Of a stretch of 42,471 nucleotides of DNA, positions 7,647-16,713 are shown in pieces. The position numbers and the translations under genes are program-made. The stretch is from an uncultured Clostridia bacterium (GTDB lineage Bacteria > Bacillota > Clostridia > TANB77 > UBA1234). The notes beneath the pieces were generated by a model. It was not told the origin of the DNA, did no database searches, and saw nothing but the letters and a program-made list of their open reading frames with translations. The stretch covers positions 1-42,471 of the forward strand of contig CAKPEF010000016.1 of NCBI GenBank assembly GCA_934149305.1, in the 5' to 3' direction. Position 1 is the stretch's first letter. Every line of letters starts with the position of its first letter.

Positions 7647-8054
7647 CTATAATTCGCTTATTACCCCAGCTAATACACCATTTATAAATGCTGGTGATTG
7701 TTCATCGCTAAATAGTTTAGCAAGTTCAATCGCTTCATTTATTGATACCTTATATGGTATATCTTCTCTATATAGAATTTCATAGATTGCAACTCTTAAA
7801 ATTGCAAGATCTGTTTTACTAATTCTATCCATTGTCCAGCCTTTTAGATATTTTTTAATTTTATTATCTAATTCTTCTTTTTTGCTTACAATTCCTTTAA
7901 CTATTTCTTTTATATATTCTTCATCTTCTTTAGTTATTTCTTTTGAATCGCTTTCTAGTCCTTTTATTAGTTCTTCGATTTTTTCTTCTTCGTTTTGAAA
8001 GTCTGATGAAAAGATTACTTTAAAAGATATTTCTCTTGCAATTTTTCTGCTCAT
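7647..8054 (-). CDS. nusB: Transcription antitermination protein NusB
   Basis: A 135-residue all-helical protein with the NusB ending TDLAILRVAIYEILYREDIP followed by INEAIELAKLFS and FINGVLAG. NusB binds boxA RNA with NusE and supports ribosomal RNA transcription. I use the ATG at 8054 because AGGAGG precedes it. A slightly longer reading from 8069 would overlap the previous gene and has no ribosome site. It stands between the Asp23 cluster and xseA, a common Clostridia arrangement. Confidence 0.96.
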   Translation of the reverse strand: MSRKIAREISFKVIFSSDFQNEEEKIEELIKGLESDSKEITKEDEEYIKEIVKGIVSKKEELDNKIKKYLKGWTMDRISKTDLAILRVAIYEILYREDIPYKVSINEAIELAKLFSDEQSPAFINGVLAGVISEL

Positions 8055-8062
8055 ATTTCCTC

Positions 8063-8269
8063 CTACCATCTATCTAGCAAATTTTTTAATACTTCTTTTA
8101 TTCTATACTTATTTTTTTGTATGTATTTGCCTATAAGGCCAAAACCAATCATTATTGTAAGGTTAATAAAAAATTCTGTTATTCCAAGGATTACTATGAT
8201 AGCACCTATTATTATACCAATTATAAGTCCTAGGTTGTCCCTTAGAGAATTAACAAATTTATTTTCCAT
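8063..8269 (-). CDS. DUF2273 small membrane protein
   Basis: A 68-residue protein with two transmembrane helices (near 13-32 and 34-48) and a basic C-terminus. It fits the DUF2273 family, which lies almost always next to amaP and asp23 genes, as here. Its function is not established; a role at the envelope with AmaP is inferred from context. AGGAG lies close before the ATG, and the gene starts four bases after amaP ends. Confidence 0.88.
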   Translation of the reverse strand: MENKFVNSLRDNLGLIIGIIIGAIIVILGITEFFINLTIMIGFGLIGKYIQKNKYRIKEVLKNLLDRW

Positions 8270-8272
8270 AAA

Positions 8273-8956
8273 CTACTCCTCCTTTATCTCTTGTTCGTTT
8301 GATTCTTCTTGATTTTCTACAGTAGCATTTTCTTCTATGTTTTCTTGAGGAATAAGCACATTTGGTTCTTCAACAACATTTTCTTCTTTATTAGGTGTTT
8401 CCTCTTTTACTTTTGGTTTATTTTGACGTCCTTCTGAGATATTTTTTATTTTTATATCTACATTATTTACTTTAACGCCAGTAGTATCTTCTATTGCTTC
8501 TTTAACTGCATCTTGTACGCTTGCACTTAATTCTATTACATTTGTATTTGGCATAACCATTAGCGCCATATATACATTTATTCCTCTTTTTTCTTTAAGC
8601 ATTCTAACTTGTACATCTTTTATTTCTTCGTATTTCTTTGTTGCACCTTTTGCTGTATTTTCTATTGTTTCTTGTGCTATTTGAACTTTTCCGTGATTTG
8701 TATCAACTAATATTGCCGATTTTTTCTTTCCATTTGTTCTTGATAAAAATATAGTAGTTTTAAGTGCTGCTAAGAATACTACTATTGACACGATGCATGT
8801 TACTGTATTGTTTGCTGTACTAAATAGCGTTGTCTTTATCCATGCATCGACACTTTCATATCCTATAAATCCTGCAGAAATCATTATTACTACTATTGAT
8901 ACCAATAATATTGCCAAAGAAAATATAAAATTTATTAGTCTATCTAAATATTTCAT
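8273..8956 (-). CDS. amaP: Alkaline shock response membrane anchor protein AmaP
   Basis: A 227-residue protein with two N-terminal transmembrane helices (about 7-28 and 48-68). A cytoplasmic Asp23-like domain follows (about 85-175), and the tail is rich in glutamate and asparagine (PNKEENVVEE and similar). In Gram-positive bacteria AmaP anchors Asp23 at the membrane. The gene lies 30 bases downstream of the asp23 gene. The low-complexity tail varies between species. Confidence 0.88.
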   Translation of the reverse strand: MKYLDRLINFIFSLAILLVSIVVIMISAGFIGYESVDAWIKTTLFSTANNTVTCIVSIVVFLAALKTTIFLSRTNGKKKSAILVDTNHGKVQIAQETIENTAKGATKKYEEIKDVQVRMLKEKRGINVYMALMVMPNTNVIELSASVQDAVKEAIEDTTGVKVNNVDIKIKNISEGRQNKPKVKEETPNKEENVVEEPNVLIPQENIEENATVENQEESNEQEIKEE

Positions 8957-8986
8957 TTTACCAAATCCTCTCTACTTAAATATTAT

Positions 8987-9433
8987 TTATTCTTCTGTAT
9001 TTTTTTCTTGCTCTTCTTCCTCTTTTACTTCTTTAGGATCTTTTGGCAAGTTAACACCTTGAACATGTATATTTACCTCTAATACTTTAAGACCTGTCAT
9101 ATTTTCAACAGCTGTTTTTACTTTATTTTGTATCTCGAAAGCTATATCTGGTATTCTACTTCCGTATTCAACTATTATATATAGGTCAAGTACTGCATCT
9201 TTTTCTGTAACTTGAGCTTTTACACCCTTTGAAAAACTTTTCTTTCCAAACATTTCAGAGATACCGCCTGCAATTCCGCCGTTCATACTAAATACACCTT
9301 TCACCTCTGAAGCAGCAATTCCTGCAATTTTAGCTACAACATCTTCAGCAATTTTTATTCCATTTACTTCTGTTTCTTTTGCATCTGAATTTTGCTCTAC
9401 TTTTTCAATTTCTTTGTTTTCTTGTTCTTCCAT
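8987..9433 (-). CDS. Asp23/Gls24 family envelope stress protein
   Basis: A 148-residue Asp23/Gls24 protein. The domain runs from about 24 to 130 and holds IAEDVVAKIAGIAASEVKGV, a glycine patch, LDLYIIVEYGSRIPDIAFEIQ and NIHVQGV. Both ends are acidic and low-complexity. It is probably membrane-associated through AmaP. It is the first gene of the unit that runs through nusB, xseAB and OLE RNA to oapA. GGAGG is nine bases before the ATG. Confidence 0.92.
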   Translation of the reverse strand: MEEQENKEIEKVEQNSDAKETEVNGIKIAEDVVAKIAGIAASEVKGVFSMNGGIAGGISEMFGKKSFSKGVKAQVTEKDAVLDLYIIVEYGSRIPDIAFEIQNKVKTAVENMTGLKVLEVNIHVQGVNLPKDPKEVKEEEEQEKNTEE

Positions 9434-9455
9434 AATAACCTACCTCCTTAATAGT

Positions 9456-9600
9456 TTATGTTGTGTCCACTAATTATAATATTTTTTCAACCTTATTTTA
9501 GTGTGCTACTATCGATTGTTTTTATGGAGCACACTGTGCTTAAGCTACATTTTCACAGTTGTTTTATATTTTTTCATAAATTAGTTTACACTACCATATT
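9456..9600. repeat. Intergenic repeat element, copy 2 (core 9519-9554)
   Basis: The 174-base gap between asp23 and fmt is largely one copy of the repeat element. Its core is TATGGAGCACACTGTGCTTAAGCTACAT. The flanks read GTGTCCACTAATT on the left and AAATTAGTTTACACTACC on the right. These are imperfect inverted ends of a roughly 140-base unit. The same flanks recur around copies 3 and 6. Confidence 0.7.
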
Positions 9601-9607
9601 TTATAAT

Positions 9608-10555
9608 TTAATCTTGCATATAGCAAGTTGTTCCTATACTAATAGTATGCCCGTTAAAGTATTCTTTAGCAAGCATTTTTTTTGAATTTGGTATTTGAAT
9701 TTCTGTTATCTCTAATGCGCCATCCTTAGTAGCTATTACTAAGCCATCTTTTCTATTTGCTTTTATTACTGTTCCTGGCAATACTTCATCTTCATTTTTT
9801 ATTTCTGTATATTCTGCCATATAGATTTTCATCTTCTGGCCTTCGATACTTGTATATGCACAAGGAATTGGATTCAAGCCTCTAATCAAATTTCTAATTT
9901 CTTTTGATGTTTTATTCCAATCTATATTTCCTAATGTTTTTTCTATTATTGGTGCTATTGTGTATTCTTCTGGTTGCTTTGTTCTAGGAGCCATACCATC
10001 TGCAATTTTTTCAAGAGTATTTATTATAAGTTCCCCTCCTGCAATTTTCATTTTTTCATAAAGCGTTCCAAAAGTATCATTTGGCTCTATTTTTACTTCT
10101 ATTTTTAGTATCATGTCTCCTGTATCCATCCCAGCGTCCATATACATTGTAGTGATTCCTGTTACTTCATCACCATTTATTATAGACCATTGAATAGGTG
10201 CTGCACCTCTATATTTTGGAAGCAAAGAGCCGTGTACATTTACACTGCCATACTTAGGTATGTCTAATATTTTTTGTGGTAATATTTGACCAAAAGCCAC
10301 AACAACTATTACATCTGGTTTAAGTGATTTTAGTGTCTCATATAGCTCCACATCTTTTCTTATTTTTTCTGGTTGATAAACCTTTATTCCTTTGCTTTCT
10401 GCATATTCTTTCACCTTTGTTGGCATCAACTTCATATTTCTGCCAGCTGGTCTATCTGGTTGCGAAACAACCGCCATCACATTATGCCCATTTTCATAAA
10501 TTTTTTTTAGCGATTCCACTGCAAAATCTGGTGTTCCCATAAAAACGATATTCAT
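9608..10555 (-). CDS. fmt: Methionyl-tRNA formyltransferase
   Basis: A 315-residue enzyme of normal length. It opens MNIVFMGTPDFAVESL, has VHGSLLPKYRGAAPIQWSI (about 109-127, with the catalytic N/H region) and MDAGMDTGDMIL, and ends in the oligonucleotide-binding C-terminal domain. It formylates initiator Met-tRNA using 10-formyltetrahydrofolate. It follows def with a five-base gap. It is the last gene of the eight-gene unit that starts with pyrH. Confidence 0.97.
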   Translation of the reverse strand: MNIVFMGTPDFAVESLKKIYENGHNVMAVVSQPDRPAGRNMKLMPTKVKEYAESKGIKVYQPEKIRKDVELYETLKSLKPDVIVVVAFGQILPQKILDIPKYGSVNVHGSLLPKYRGAAPIQWSIINGDEVTGITTMYMDAGMDTGDMILKIEVKIEPNDTFGTLYEKMKIAGGELIINTLEKIADGMAPRTKQPEEYTIAPIIEKTLGNIDWNKTSKEIRNLIRGLNPIPCAYTSIEGQKMKIYMAEYTEIKNEDEVLPGTVIKANRKDGLVIATKDGALEITEIQIPNSKKMLAKEYFNGHTISIGTTCYMQD

Positions 10556-10560
10556 TATTT

Positions 10561-11046
10561 TTATCCTTCCTCTTCATCTGTATTATCAAATAATTCTGTT
10601 GCCTTGTCTGTAAATAATATTCCATCAAGATGATCTATTTCGTGGCATAAAACTATTGCAAGTAAATCTTGTGCCTTTATTTTTATTTTTTGACCATTTT
10701 CATTTAGTGCTTCTACCACTACCTCTTTTGGTCTAATAACATCTCCTAATACACCAGGTACACTTAAGCAACCTTCTCTGCATACCTGTTCTCCTTTACT
10801 TTTTACTATTACTGGATTTACTAGCTTATATATCTCTTTACTATCTTCTTCAGATAAGTCTATTACTATTACTCTTTTTAAAACACCAACTTGAGGCGCC
10901 GCTAAACCTATTCCATCTTCTGATGCTTTTAATGTTTCATACATATCATCTATTAGTTGTTTTGTTCTTTCGTCAACGACTTCTACTGGTCTTGATTTTT
11001 TTCTAAGTATATCATCGCCGACTTCTCTTATTTGCCTTAAGGCCAT
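10561..11046 (-). CDS. def: Peptide deformylase
   Basis: A 161-residue deformylase with all three motifs: GIGLAAPQVG (about 45-54), EGCLSVPG (about 92-99, metal-binding cysteine) and HEIDHLDG (about 135-142). It removes the formyl group from new proteins, the counterpart of Fmt next door. The ATG has GGAAGGAA upstream. It lies 24 bases after priA. Confidence 0.97.
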   Translation of the reverse strand: MALRQIREVGDDILRKKSRPVEVVDERTKQLIDDMYETLKASEDGIGLAAPQVGVLKRVIVIDLSEEDSKEIYKLVNPVIVKSKGEQVCREGCLSVPGVLGDVIRPKEVVVEALNENGQKIKIKAQDLLAIVLCHEIDHLDGILFTDKATELFDNTDEEEG

Positions 11047-11070
11047 ATTTTTTTATCATTCCTTCCATGT

Positions 11071-13242
11071 TTATGACATATTATTTGGATTTACATCTAT
11101 GCTTATTTTGATGTCACTTTTTGTTTTTAAGAAACTTTCAAGGTAATCACTTAAAATTTTATTTTTGTCATCTGATAACTTTTCTTTTATAAGTACCCTC
11201 CACCTGTACTCTCCGTTTATTTTAGAAATCGGAGCAGGTGCTGGTTGATACACTTCAAAGTATTCTTTTACTTTTGTATAAAAGTCATCTGATGCAAGTT
11301 TTACCTTTTCTTCTTCTGTACCACTAAATACAGCTATAATTATATCGCAAAAAGGTGGATAATTCAACTTTTCTCGCATATTTATTTCAGTATCATAGAA
11401 GTTTTTGTAGTTTTGCTCTTTTACAGCCTTTATGCTAAATTCATCAGGTAAATATGTTTGAATTATAGCTTTGCCTTTTTTGGAGCCTCTACCAGCTCTA
11501 CCAGCGACTTGAGTAAGTAACTGATATGTTCTTTCGTTTGCCTTATAGTCCCCTATATTTAGTGAACTATCTGCAGCAAGTACTCCTACAAGAGTTACAT
11601 TTTCAAAATCGTGACCTTTTGCTATCATTTGAGTTCCAAGTAATATATTTATATTTTCGTCTTTAAACTTGTTTAAGATTATCTCATGAGCGTTTTTTCC
11701 TTTTGTTGTATCTACATCCATTCTAATTACTGACGCATTTGGCAAGTATTTTTTTAATTCTTGTTCTATTTTTTGTGTCCCCGAGCCAAAATATCTTATT
11801 TTTGTACTTCCACATTCTGGACATATTGTTGGTGGAGTCATTGTCTTTCCACAATAATGGCAAATAAGCTTGTTTTCTGCCATGTGATAAGTCATCGAAA
11901 CATCGCACTCTTTACATTTTACCACATGCCCACATTCTCTGCACATTATAAATGTTGAATAACCTCTTCTGTTTAGAAATAGCATTATTTGCTCGCCTTT
12001 TTTTATTGTTTCTACCATATCGTAATATAGTTTTCTGCTAAATGCTGTTTTGTTTCCCGTAGCTAGTTCATTTCTCATGTCTACTACCGAAATTTCAGGC
12101 ATTCCTTGAGTTGATATTCTGTTTTTTAACTCTAATAACTCTATATTGCCATTTAAAGCTTTATAATATGTTCTAACATCTGGCGTTGCAGAACCTAACA
12201 CTAACGGCACATTGTAAAGCTCTGACATCTTTTTAGCCACATCTCTAACATCATATTTGGGAATTGTTTCTGATTTATATGATGAATCATGTTCTTCATC
12301 TATTATTATTACTCCTAAATTTTTAATTGGTGCAAATATAGCTGACCTTGCGCCAATAACAATCTTGCTTTTTCCACTTTTTATTTTTTGCCATTCATCA
12401 TATCTTTCACCTTTTGATAATCTACTGTGTAATATTGCAACTATATCACCAAATCTTGATAAAAATCTGTCTGTTATCTGTGGTGTAAGTGATATTTCTG
12501 GAACTAAAACGATTGCCGTTTTTCCGTTTTTTATTACCTTATCAATTAGCTGAAGATATATTTCTGTTTTTCCACTTCCTGTGACACCATATAGCAAATA
12601 TTCTTTGCTCTTTTCTATATCAATACTCTCTAAAGCTCGTTTTTGTTCATCATTTAATTTATAAGGAATCGTTTTTTTTATGTTTTTACTTTTGAATGGA
12701 TCTCTGTAAATTCTATTTTCTTTAAATTCTATTATTTTGTTTTTTTCTAATGTTTTTAGTACATTTACCGATACATCTACATATTCCATAATCTCATAAA
12801 TCGGCGCTTCTATATTGTCTAGCAAAAAATCAACTGCTCGCTTTTGCTTTTCATTTTTTATTAGAGCTAAATCAGCACCCTGAATTATAGATACCCATTT
12901 TTCTGTTTTTGCCTTAACTGCATCTACATCATTTGTTGTTCCTGGTGGCACTAATAATTTTATTGCATCTGATAAATTACAAAAATATTTTTTACTCATC
13001 CATTTAGCTATTTCTAACTTCTCTTCATCAAAGACTATTTCATCTGCTTTTATTATATCTTTGCACTTATATGGTGAGCTTTCTTTTAGTTTTACTATGT
13101 ACCCAATTTCATTTTGTTTTCTATATCCAAATGGCACAAGTACCCTCATGCCAACTACGACGTCCAAATTATTTGGTACGCCGTAGTCAAATACTCTATT
13201 TAATTCTTTTGCTGTTGAATTTACCACAACTTCTGCAATCAT
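11071..13242 (-). CDS. priA: Primosomal helicase PriA
   Basis: A 723-residue replication-restart helicase. It has an N-terminal DNA-binding domain, the Walker A motif GVTGSGKTE (about 220), the DEEH box IIIDEEHDSSYK and GSATPDV. Next comes a cysteine-rich zinc region (CRECGHVVKCKECD, CHYCGK, CPECG, about 435-485) and motifs GTQMIAKGHDF and QVAGRAGRG. I use the ATG at 13242 because GAAAGG lies just before it, and the residues are MIAEVVVNS as in relatives. It restarts stalled forks by loading DnaB. Confidence 0.97.
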   Translation of the reverse strand: MIAEVVVNSTAKELNRVFDYGVPNNLDVVVGMRVLVPFGYRKQNEIGYIVKLKESSPYKCKDIIKADEIVFDEEKLEIAKWMSKKYFCNLSDAIKLLVPPGTTNDVDAVKAKTEKWVSIIQGADLALIKNEKQKRAVDFLLDNIEAPIYEIMEYVDVSVNVLKTLEKNKIIEFKENRIYRDPFKSKNIKKTIPYKLNDEQKRALESIDIEKSKEYLLYGVTGSGKTEIYLQLIDKVIKNGKTAIVLVPEISLTPQITDRFLSRFGDIVAILHSRLSKGERYDEWQKIKSGKSKIVIGARSAIFAPIKNLGVIIIDEEHDSSYKSETIPKYDVRDVAKKMSELYNVPLVLGSATPDVRTYYKALNGNIELLELKNRISTQGMPEISVVDMRNELATGNKTAFSRKLYYDMVETIKKGEQIMLFLNRRGYSTFIMCRECGHVVKCKECDVSMTYHMAENKLICHYCGKTMTPPTICPECGSTKIRYFGSGTQKIEQELKKYLPNASVIRMDVDTTKGKNAHEIILNKFKDENINILLGTQMIAKGHDFENVTLVGVLAADSSLNIGDYKANERTYQLLTQVAGRAGRGSKKGKAIIQTYLPDEFSIKAVKEQNYKNFYDTEINMREKLNYPPFCDIIIAVFSGTEEEKVKLASDDFYTKVKEYFEVYQPAPAPISKINGEYRWRVLIKEKLSDDKNKILSDYLESFLKTKSDIKISIDVNPNNMS

Positions 13243-13260
13243 TATTTTTCCTTTCAATAT

Positions 13261-14547
13261 TTAAAACAATTTAGCTACATCGAATACTGTAACGACTATT
13301 GCAAAAATTATTATTACTGCAAAACCTGCTAATATAATTGCTTGTTCCATATTTTCTTTAAGTGGCTTTCTTCTTATTGCTTCGATTATAAGAATTAGAA
13401 TTCTTCCTCCATCTAATGCCGGTATAGGTAATAAGTTAAATACACCTAAGCTCAAGCTTATTGCACACATCATATAAAAGAATTCTACCCATGCTGATGT
13501 TTTGGTTATTTCATTTGCAATTCCAACTACACCCATTACTTCTATATTTTCGGTCTTTCCCGTAAATAGTTTTGCATAAGCTTCCATATTAGCTCCAAAA
13601 TACCAATTTGTTTCATTTAAAGCATACCTTATGCCTTTCCAAAAGCCAGGAGATATATAGGTATAACTAAAATCTGTATATCTTTCTCTAGTTGCTTTTG
13701 GTGTTATATTTATTGTCTCTTCTTTATTATCTCTTAATACAGTAAGAGTAATGTTTTGCTCAGGTAAGTTTCTTATTGTCTCTATTATTTCGTCGACTGA
13801 ATGCATCTTTTCATTATTTATAGAAATTAAGATGTCTCCCTCTTTTAGTCCACTTTCGCTTGCTGCAGTGCCTTGATATACCATTGCAACTAATCCACCA
13901 TTTTCACCACTTTGCCCGCTTTCTGGAAGTGTTTCTATATTTTTAGAAAAACCTACTCCTATAATTCCTCTTGTTGAATAAGGAATTTCGGCTACGATTT
14001 CTTTAATTTGACCATCCCTCTTTACCTTAAATGTCATCTTATCATCTTTAGCTTTTTCTATTATTTCATCGACTTTTGTACCTGTAATAGTTTTCTTGTT
14101 ATTTACTCTTACTATTTCATCGCCACTTCTAAGTCCTATCGAATATGCAAAACTATCAGGTTCTACATTTGTCAAAATCGATGACTGATATAAGTTTGTG
14201 TTTGAAACAATCACAAAATATATAATAAGGGCAAACACTATGTTTACTGTAGCACCAGCTGCAACAATTAGTATCCTTTGCCAAATTGGCTTTTTATTAA
14301 ATGCATCTTCATCTTCACTTCTTTCTTCTTCACCCTCCATTTGTACAAAACCGCCAAATGGTATTAAACGAAGTGTATATTCAGTTTTTGAAGTTGTTTT
14401 TGTAAAAATTTTAGGTCCAAATCCTATTGCAAATTTAAGGACTTTAACTTTACAAAGTCTTGCTACTAAAAAATGTCCTAACTCATGTATTGTAATTAGT
14501 GTTCCAAGTAAAACAACAATCTTTATAATTCCTAAAATCCATGTCAT
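13261..14547 (-). CDS. rseP: Site-2 membrane metalloprotease RseP/RasP
   Basis: A 428-residue intramembrane zinc protease. HELGH lies at residues 21-25 in the first membrane helix and the second ligand region, PALDGGRI, lies near 372. Between them are two PDZ domains (about 120-185 and 205-275), the second with GLKEGDILISINNEKMHS. RseP/RasP cleaves anti-sigma factors and signal peptides. In most relatives dxr lies between cdsA and this gene. Here cdsA is directly upstream with a 19-base gap and dxr is absent. Confidence 0.95.
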   Translation of the reverse strand: MTWILGIIKIVVLLGTLITIHELGHFLVARLCKVKVLKFAIGFGPKIFTKTTSKTEYTLRLIPFGGFVQMEGEEERSEDEDAFNKKPIWQRILIVAAGATVNIVFALIIYFVIVSNTNLYQSSILTNVEPDSFAYSIGLRSGDEIVRVNNKKTITGTKVDEIIEKAKDDKMTFKVKRDGQIKEIVAEIPYSTRGIIGVGFSKNIETLPESGQSGENGGLVAMVYQGTAASESGLKEGDILISINNEKMHSVDEIIETIRNLPEQNITLTVLRDNKEETINITPKATRERYTDFSYTYISPGFWKGIRYALNETNWYFGANMEAYAKLFTGKTENIEVMGVVGIANEITKTSAWVEFFYMMCAISLSLGVFNLLPIPALDGGRILILIIEAIRRKPLKENMEQAIILAGFAVIIIFAIVVTVFDVAKLF

Positions 14548-14566
14548 AATTTTATTATCCTTTCAT

Positions 14567-15373
14567 TTAACATATAAATTGAAGAAACATATATACAAAT
14601 GGAGAAATCATAATAATACTATCAAATCTATCTAAAATTCCTCCATGGCCTGGCATAATCTTTCCAAAATCTTTTATTTCGCAATATCTTTTTATTTCAG
14701 AAGCAGCTAAATCGCCTATTTGCGATATCACACTGATTATTGCGCCTACTATTGCCATTGTTACATAACTAAAGTTTAAACCTGCTTTATTTAAATAATA
14801 TGTGTATATTCCATAAAAAATAGATGCTGCAACAATTCCTGCTATTCCTCCCTCTATAGATTTATTTGGACTTATTTTTGAAAATTTGTGTTTTCCGATT
14901 TTACTTCCTATTAGGTATGCAAAACTATCAGTTATCCATGCACCTCCTAATATAAGCCATACATAATACTCTCCGTATTCTAATTGCCTTGTCAATGTTA
15001 AGAACATTAGAAAAAATGGTATATATATTACTCCAAATATAGTCACCATAATATCCATAAAATTGGTTTTCATATTTGAAAATACTGATTTTGCAAATAA
15101 AACAAACATTAAAATTGGCATTATCAATATTAATATTGTCTTTAAAACTTCACCATTAACTTTTTCATTTATAAATAAGAGCCCTAGGGTAAGTACATAC
15201 CCTACAAGCATAACAGGTTTTACGCCTTTATTTTTAAAAGCACTATAAAACTCGTGCATTGCAATAAGTGCAATTATAGTTAACGCCACATTAAAAACAA
15301 TTAAATTTCTTGAAACCATTACTAAGATAAGGACTATTATTCCAATACTAGTGGAAATCAATCTTTTTGCCAT
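14567..15373 (-). CDS. cdsA: Phosphatidate cytidylyltransferase
   Basis: A 268-residue polytopic membrane enzyme with about eight helices. It carries the CdsA signature near the C-terminus: ASEIKRYCEIKDFGKIMPGH followed by GGILDRFDS. It makes CDP-diacylglycerol from CTP and phosphatidate for phospholipid synthesis. It is in tandem with uppS upstream and rseP downstream. GGAG precedes the ATG at a normal distance. Confidence 0.96.
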   Translation of the reverse strand: MAKRLISTSIGIIVLILVMVSRNLIVFNVALTIIALIAMHEFYSAFKNKGVKPVMLVGYVLTLGLLFINEKVNGEVLKTILILIMPILMFVLFAKSVFSNMKTNFMDIMVTIFGVIYIPFFLMFLTLTRQLEYGEYYVWLILGGAWITDSFAYLIGSKIGKHKFSKISPNKSIEGGIAGIVAASIFYGIYTYYLNKAGLNFSYVTMAIVGAIISVISQIGDLAASEIKRYCEIKDFGKIMPGHGGILDRFDSIIMISPFVYMFLQFIC

Positions 15374-15395
15374 ATTTAATCTCCATTTCTATTAT

Positions 15396-16103
15396 TTATT
15401 TTCCGAAATTTCTTTTTCTATTACTATATTCTACAACTGCTTTTTCTAATTCTTCCCTATTAAAGTCTGGCCAATACACTTTTGTGAAATAAAATTCTGA
15501 ATAAGCTGATTGCCATATTAAAAATCCACTAAGTCTTTTTTCTCCACCTGTTCTTATTATTAAATCTGGGTCAGGTGAATCCATTGTTTGCATTTTACTG
15601 CTTAACAAATCTTCGTTTATGTCTTCTAGCTTTATATTACCATTTTTGTATTCCTCTGCGATTTGTTTTGTTGCATTTATTATTTCTGCTCTACCGCCAT
15701 AATTTATCGCTAGATTGATAGTTAATCCAGTATTATTTTTTGTTGCTTCTTCTATGTACGATATTTCTTCTTGTAATTCCTTAGAAAGCGCTGATTTATC
15801 TCCCGAAAGTCTAACTCTATAGTTCTTCTCATTTAGACGCTTTTTAAATGATTTGGCATATGATAAAAATAGATTCATTAAATAACTTACTTCTTCAGTT
15901 GAACGCTTCCAATTCTCAGTTGAAAATGCAAAGACTGTCAAATGCTTTATACCAAATTCTTCGCATGCCTCTGCGACTTTTTTTAGATTATCTGCTCCAG
16001 CTTTATGACCAAGACTAGGTATAAGCCCCTTTTCTCTTGCCCATCTTCTATTTCCATCCATTATAATTCCAACATGTGTTGGAACTTTTGTGTTCTCATC
16101 CAT
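15396..16103 (-). CDS. uppS: Undecaprenyl diphosphate synthase
   Basis: A 235-residue cis-prenyltransferase. It opens with GIIMDGNRRWA (catalytic aspartate near residue 16), has TVFAFSTENWKRS, NLAINYGGRAEI and the ending DPDLIIRTGGEKRLSGFL with WQSAYSEFYF. It makes the lipid carrier for peptidoglycan and surface sugars. I start it at 16103 because TGAGGA precedes that ATG, while the longer form from 16136 has no ribosome site. Confidence 0.96.
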   Translation of the reverse strand: MDENTKVPTHVGIIMDGNRRWAREKGLIPSLGHKAGADNLKKVAEACEEFGIKHLTVFAFSTENWKRSTEEVSYLMNLFLSYAKSFKKRLNEKNYRVRLSGDKSALSKELQEEISYIEEATKNNTGLTINLAINYGGRAEIINATKQIAEEYKNGNIKLEDINEDLLSSKMQTMDSPDPDLIIRTGGEKRLSGFLIWQSAYSEFYFTKVYWPDFNREELEKAVVEYSNRKRNFGK

Positions 16104-16150
16104 ATAATCCTCACTTTCGCCAATTGTACTTGGCATTTTAATATGTTTAT

Positions 16151-16696
16151 CTATACTGACATTATTTCTTTTTCTTTTCCGCTTGCAGCAGTATCAATTA
16201 AACCTATATATTTATCTGTTAGTTTTTGAATTTGTTCTTCTGCATTTCTTAAATCATCTTCTGTTATTTCATTATTTTTTTGCTTTGCCTTAAATTCATC
16301 AATTCCATCTCTTCTAATGTTTCTAATAACAACTTTAGCATCTTCTGAAATTTTCTTAACTTCTTTTACTAATTCTTTTCTTCTTTCTTCTGTTAACTCT
16401 GGAAATACAAGTCTAATCATTTTTCCATCATTATTTGGATTTATTCCTATATCTGATTTTTGAATTTCTTTTTCAATTTCTTTAAGTAAACTAGCATCCC
16501 ATGGTTGAATTGTAATCATTCTAGCTTCAGGTACCATTATGTTAGCAACTTGATTTATTGGTGTTGGTGTACCATAATATGGCACCAATACTTTATCTAA
16601 TATTTTAGGATTTGCACGACCTGCTCTTACATTTCCTAATTGTTCATCTAACACACTTAAACTTTTTTTCATTTTTTCTTCTATATGACTATACAT
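16151..16696 (-). CDS. frr: Ribosome recycling factor
   Basis: A 181-residue protein with the Frr pattern: LGNVRAGRANPKILDKV near 19-35, VPEARMITIQPWD, NNDGKMIRLVFPELTEERR and the C-terminal DLRNAEEQIQKLTDKYI. Together with EF-G it splits post-termination ribosomes. It lies 17 bases after pyrH, the standard arrangement, with AAGGAG before the ATG. Confidence 0.97.
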   Translation of the reverse strand: MYSHIEEKMKKSLSVLDEQLGNVRAGRANPKILDKVLVPYYGTPTPINQVANIMVPEARMITIQPWDASLLKEIEKEIQKSDIGINPNNDGKMIRLVFPELTEERRKELVKEVKKISEDAKVVIRNIRRDGIDEFKAKQKNNEITEDDLRNAEEQIQKLTDKYIGLIDTAASGKEKEIMSV

Positions 16697-16713
16697 TTTT
16701 ATCTCTCCTTATT

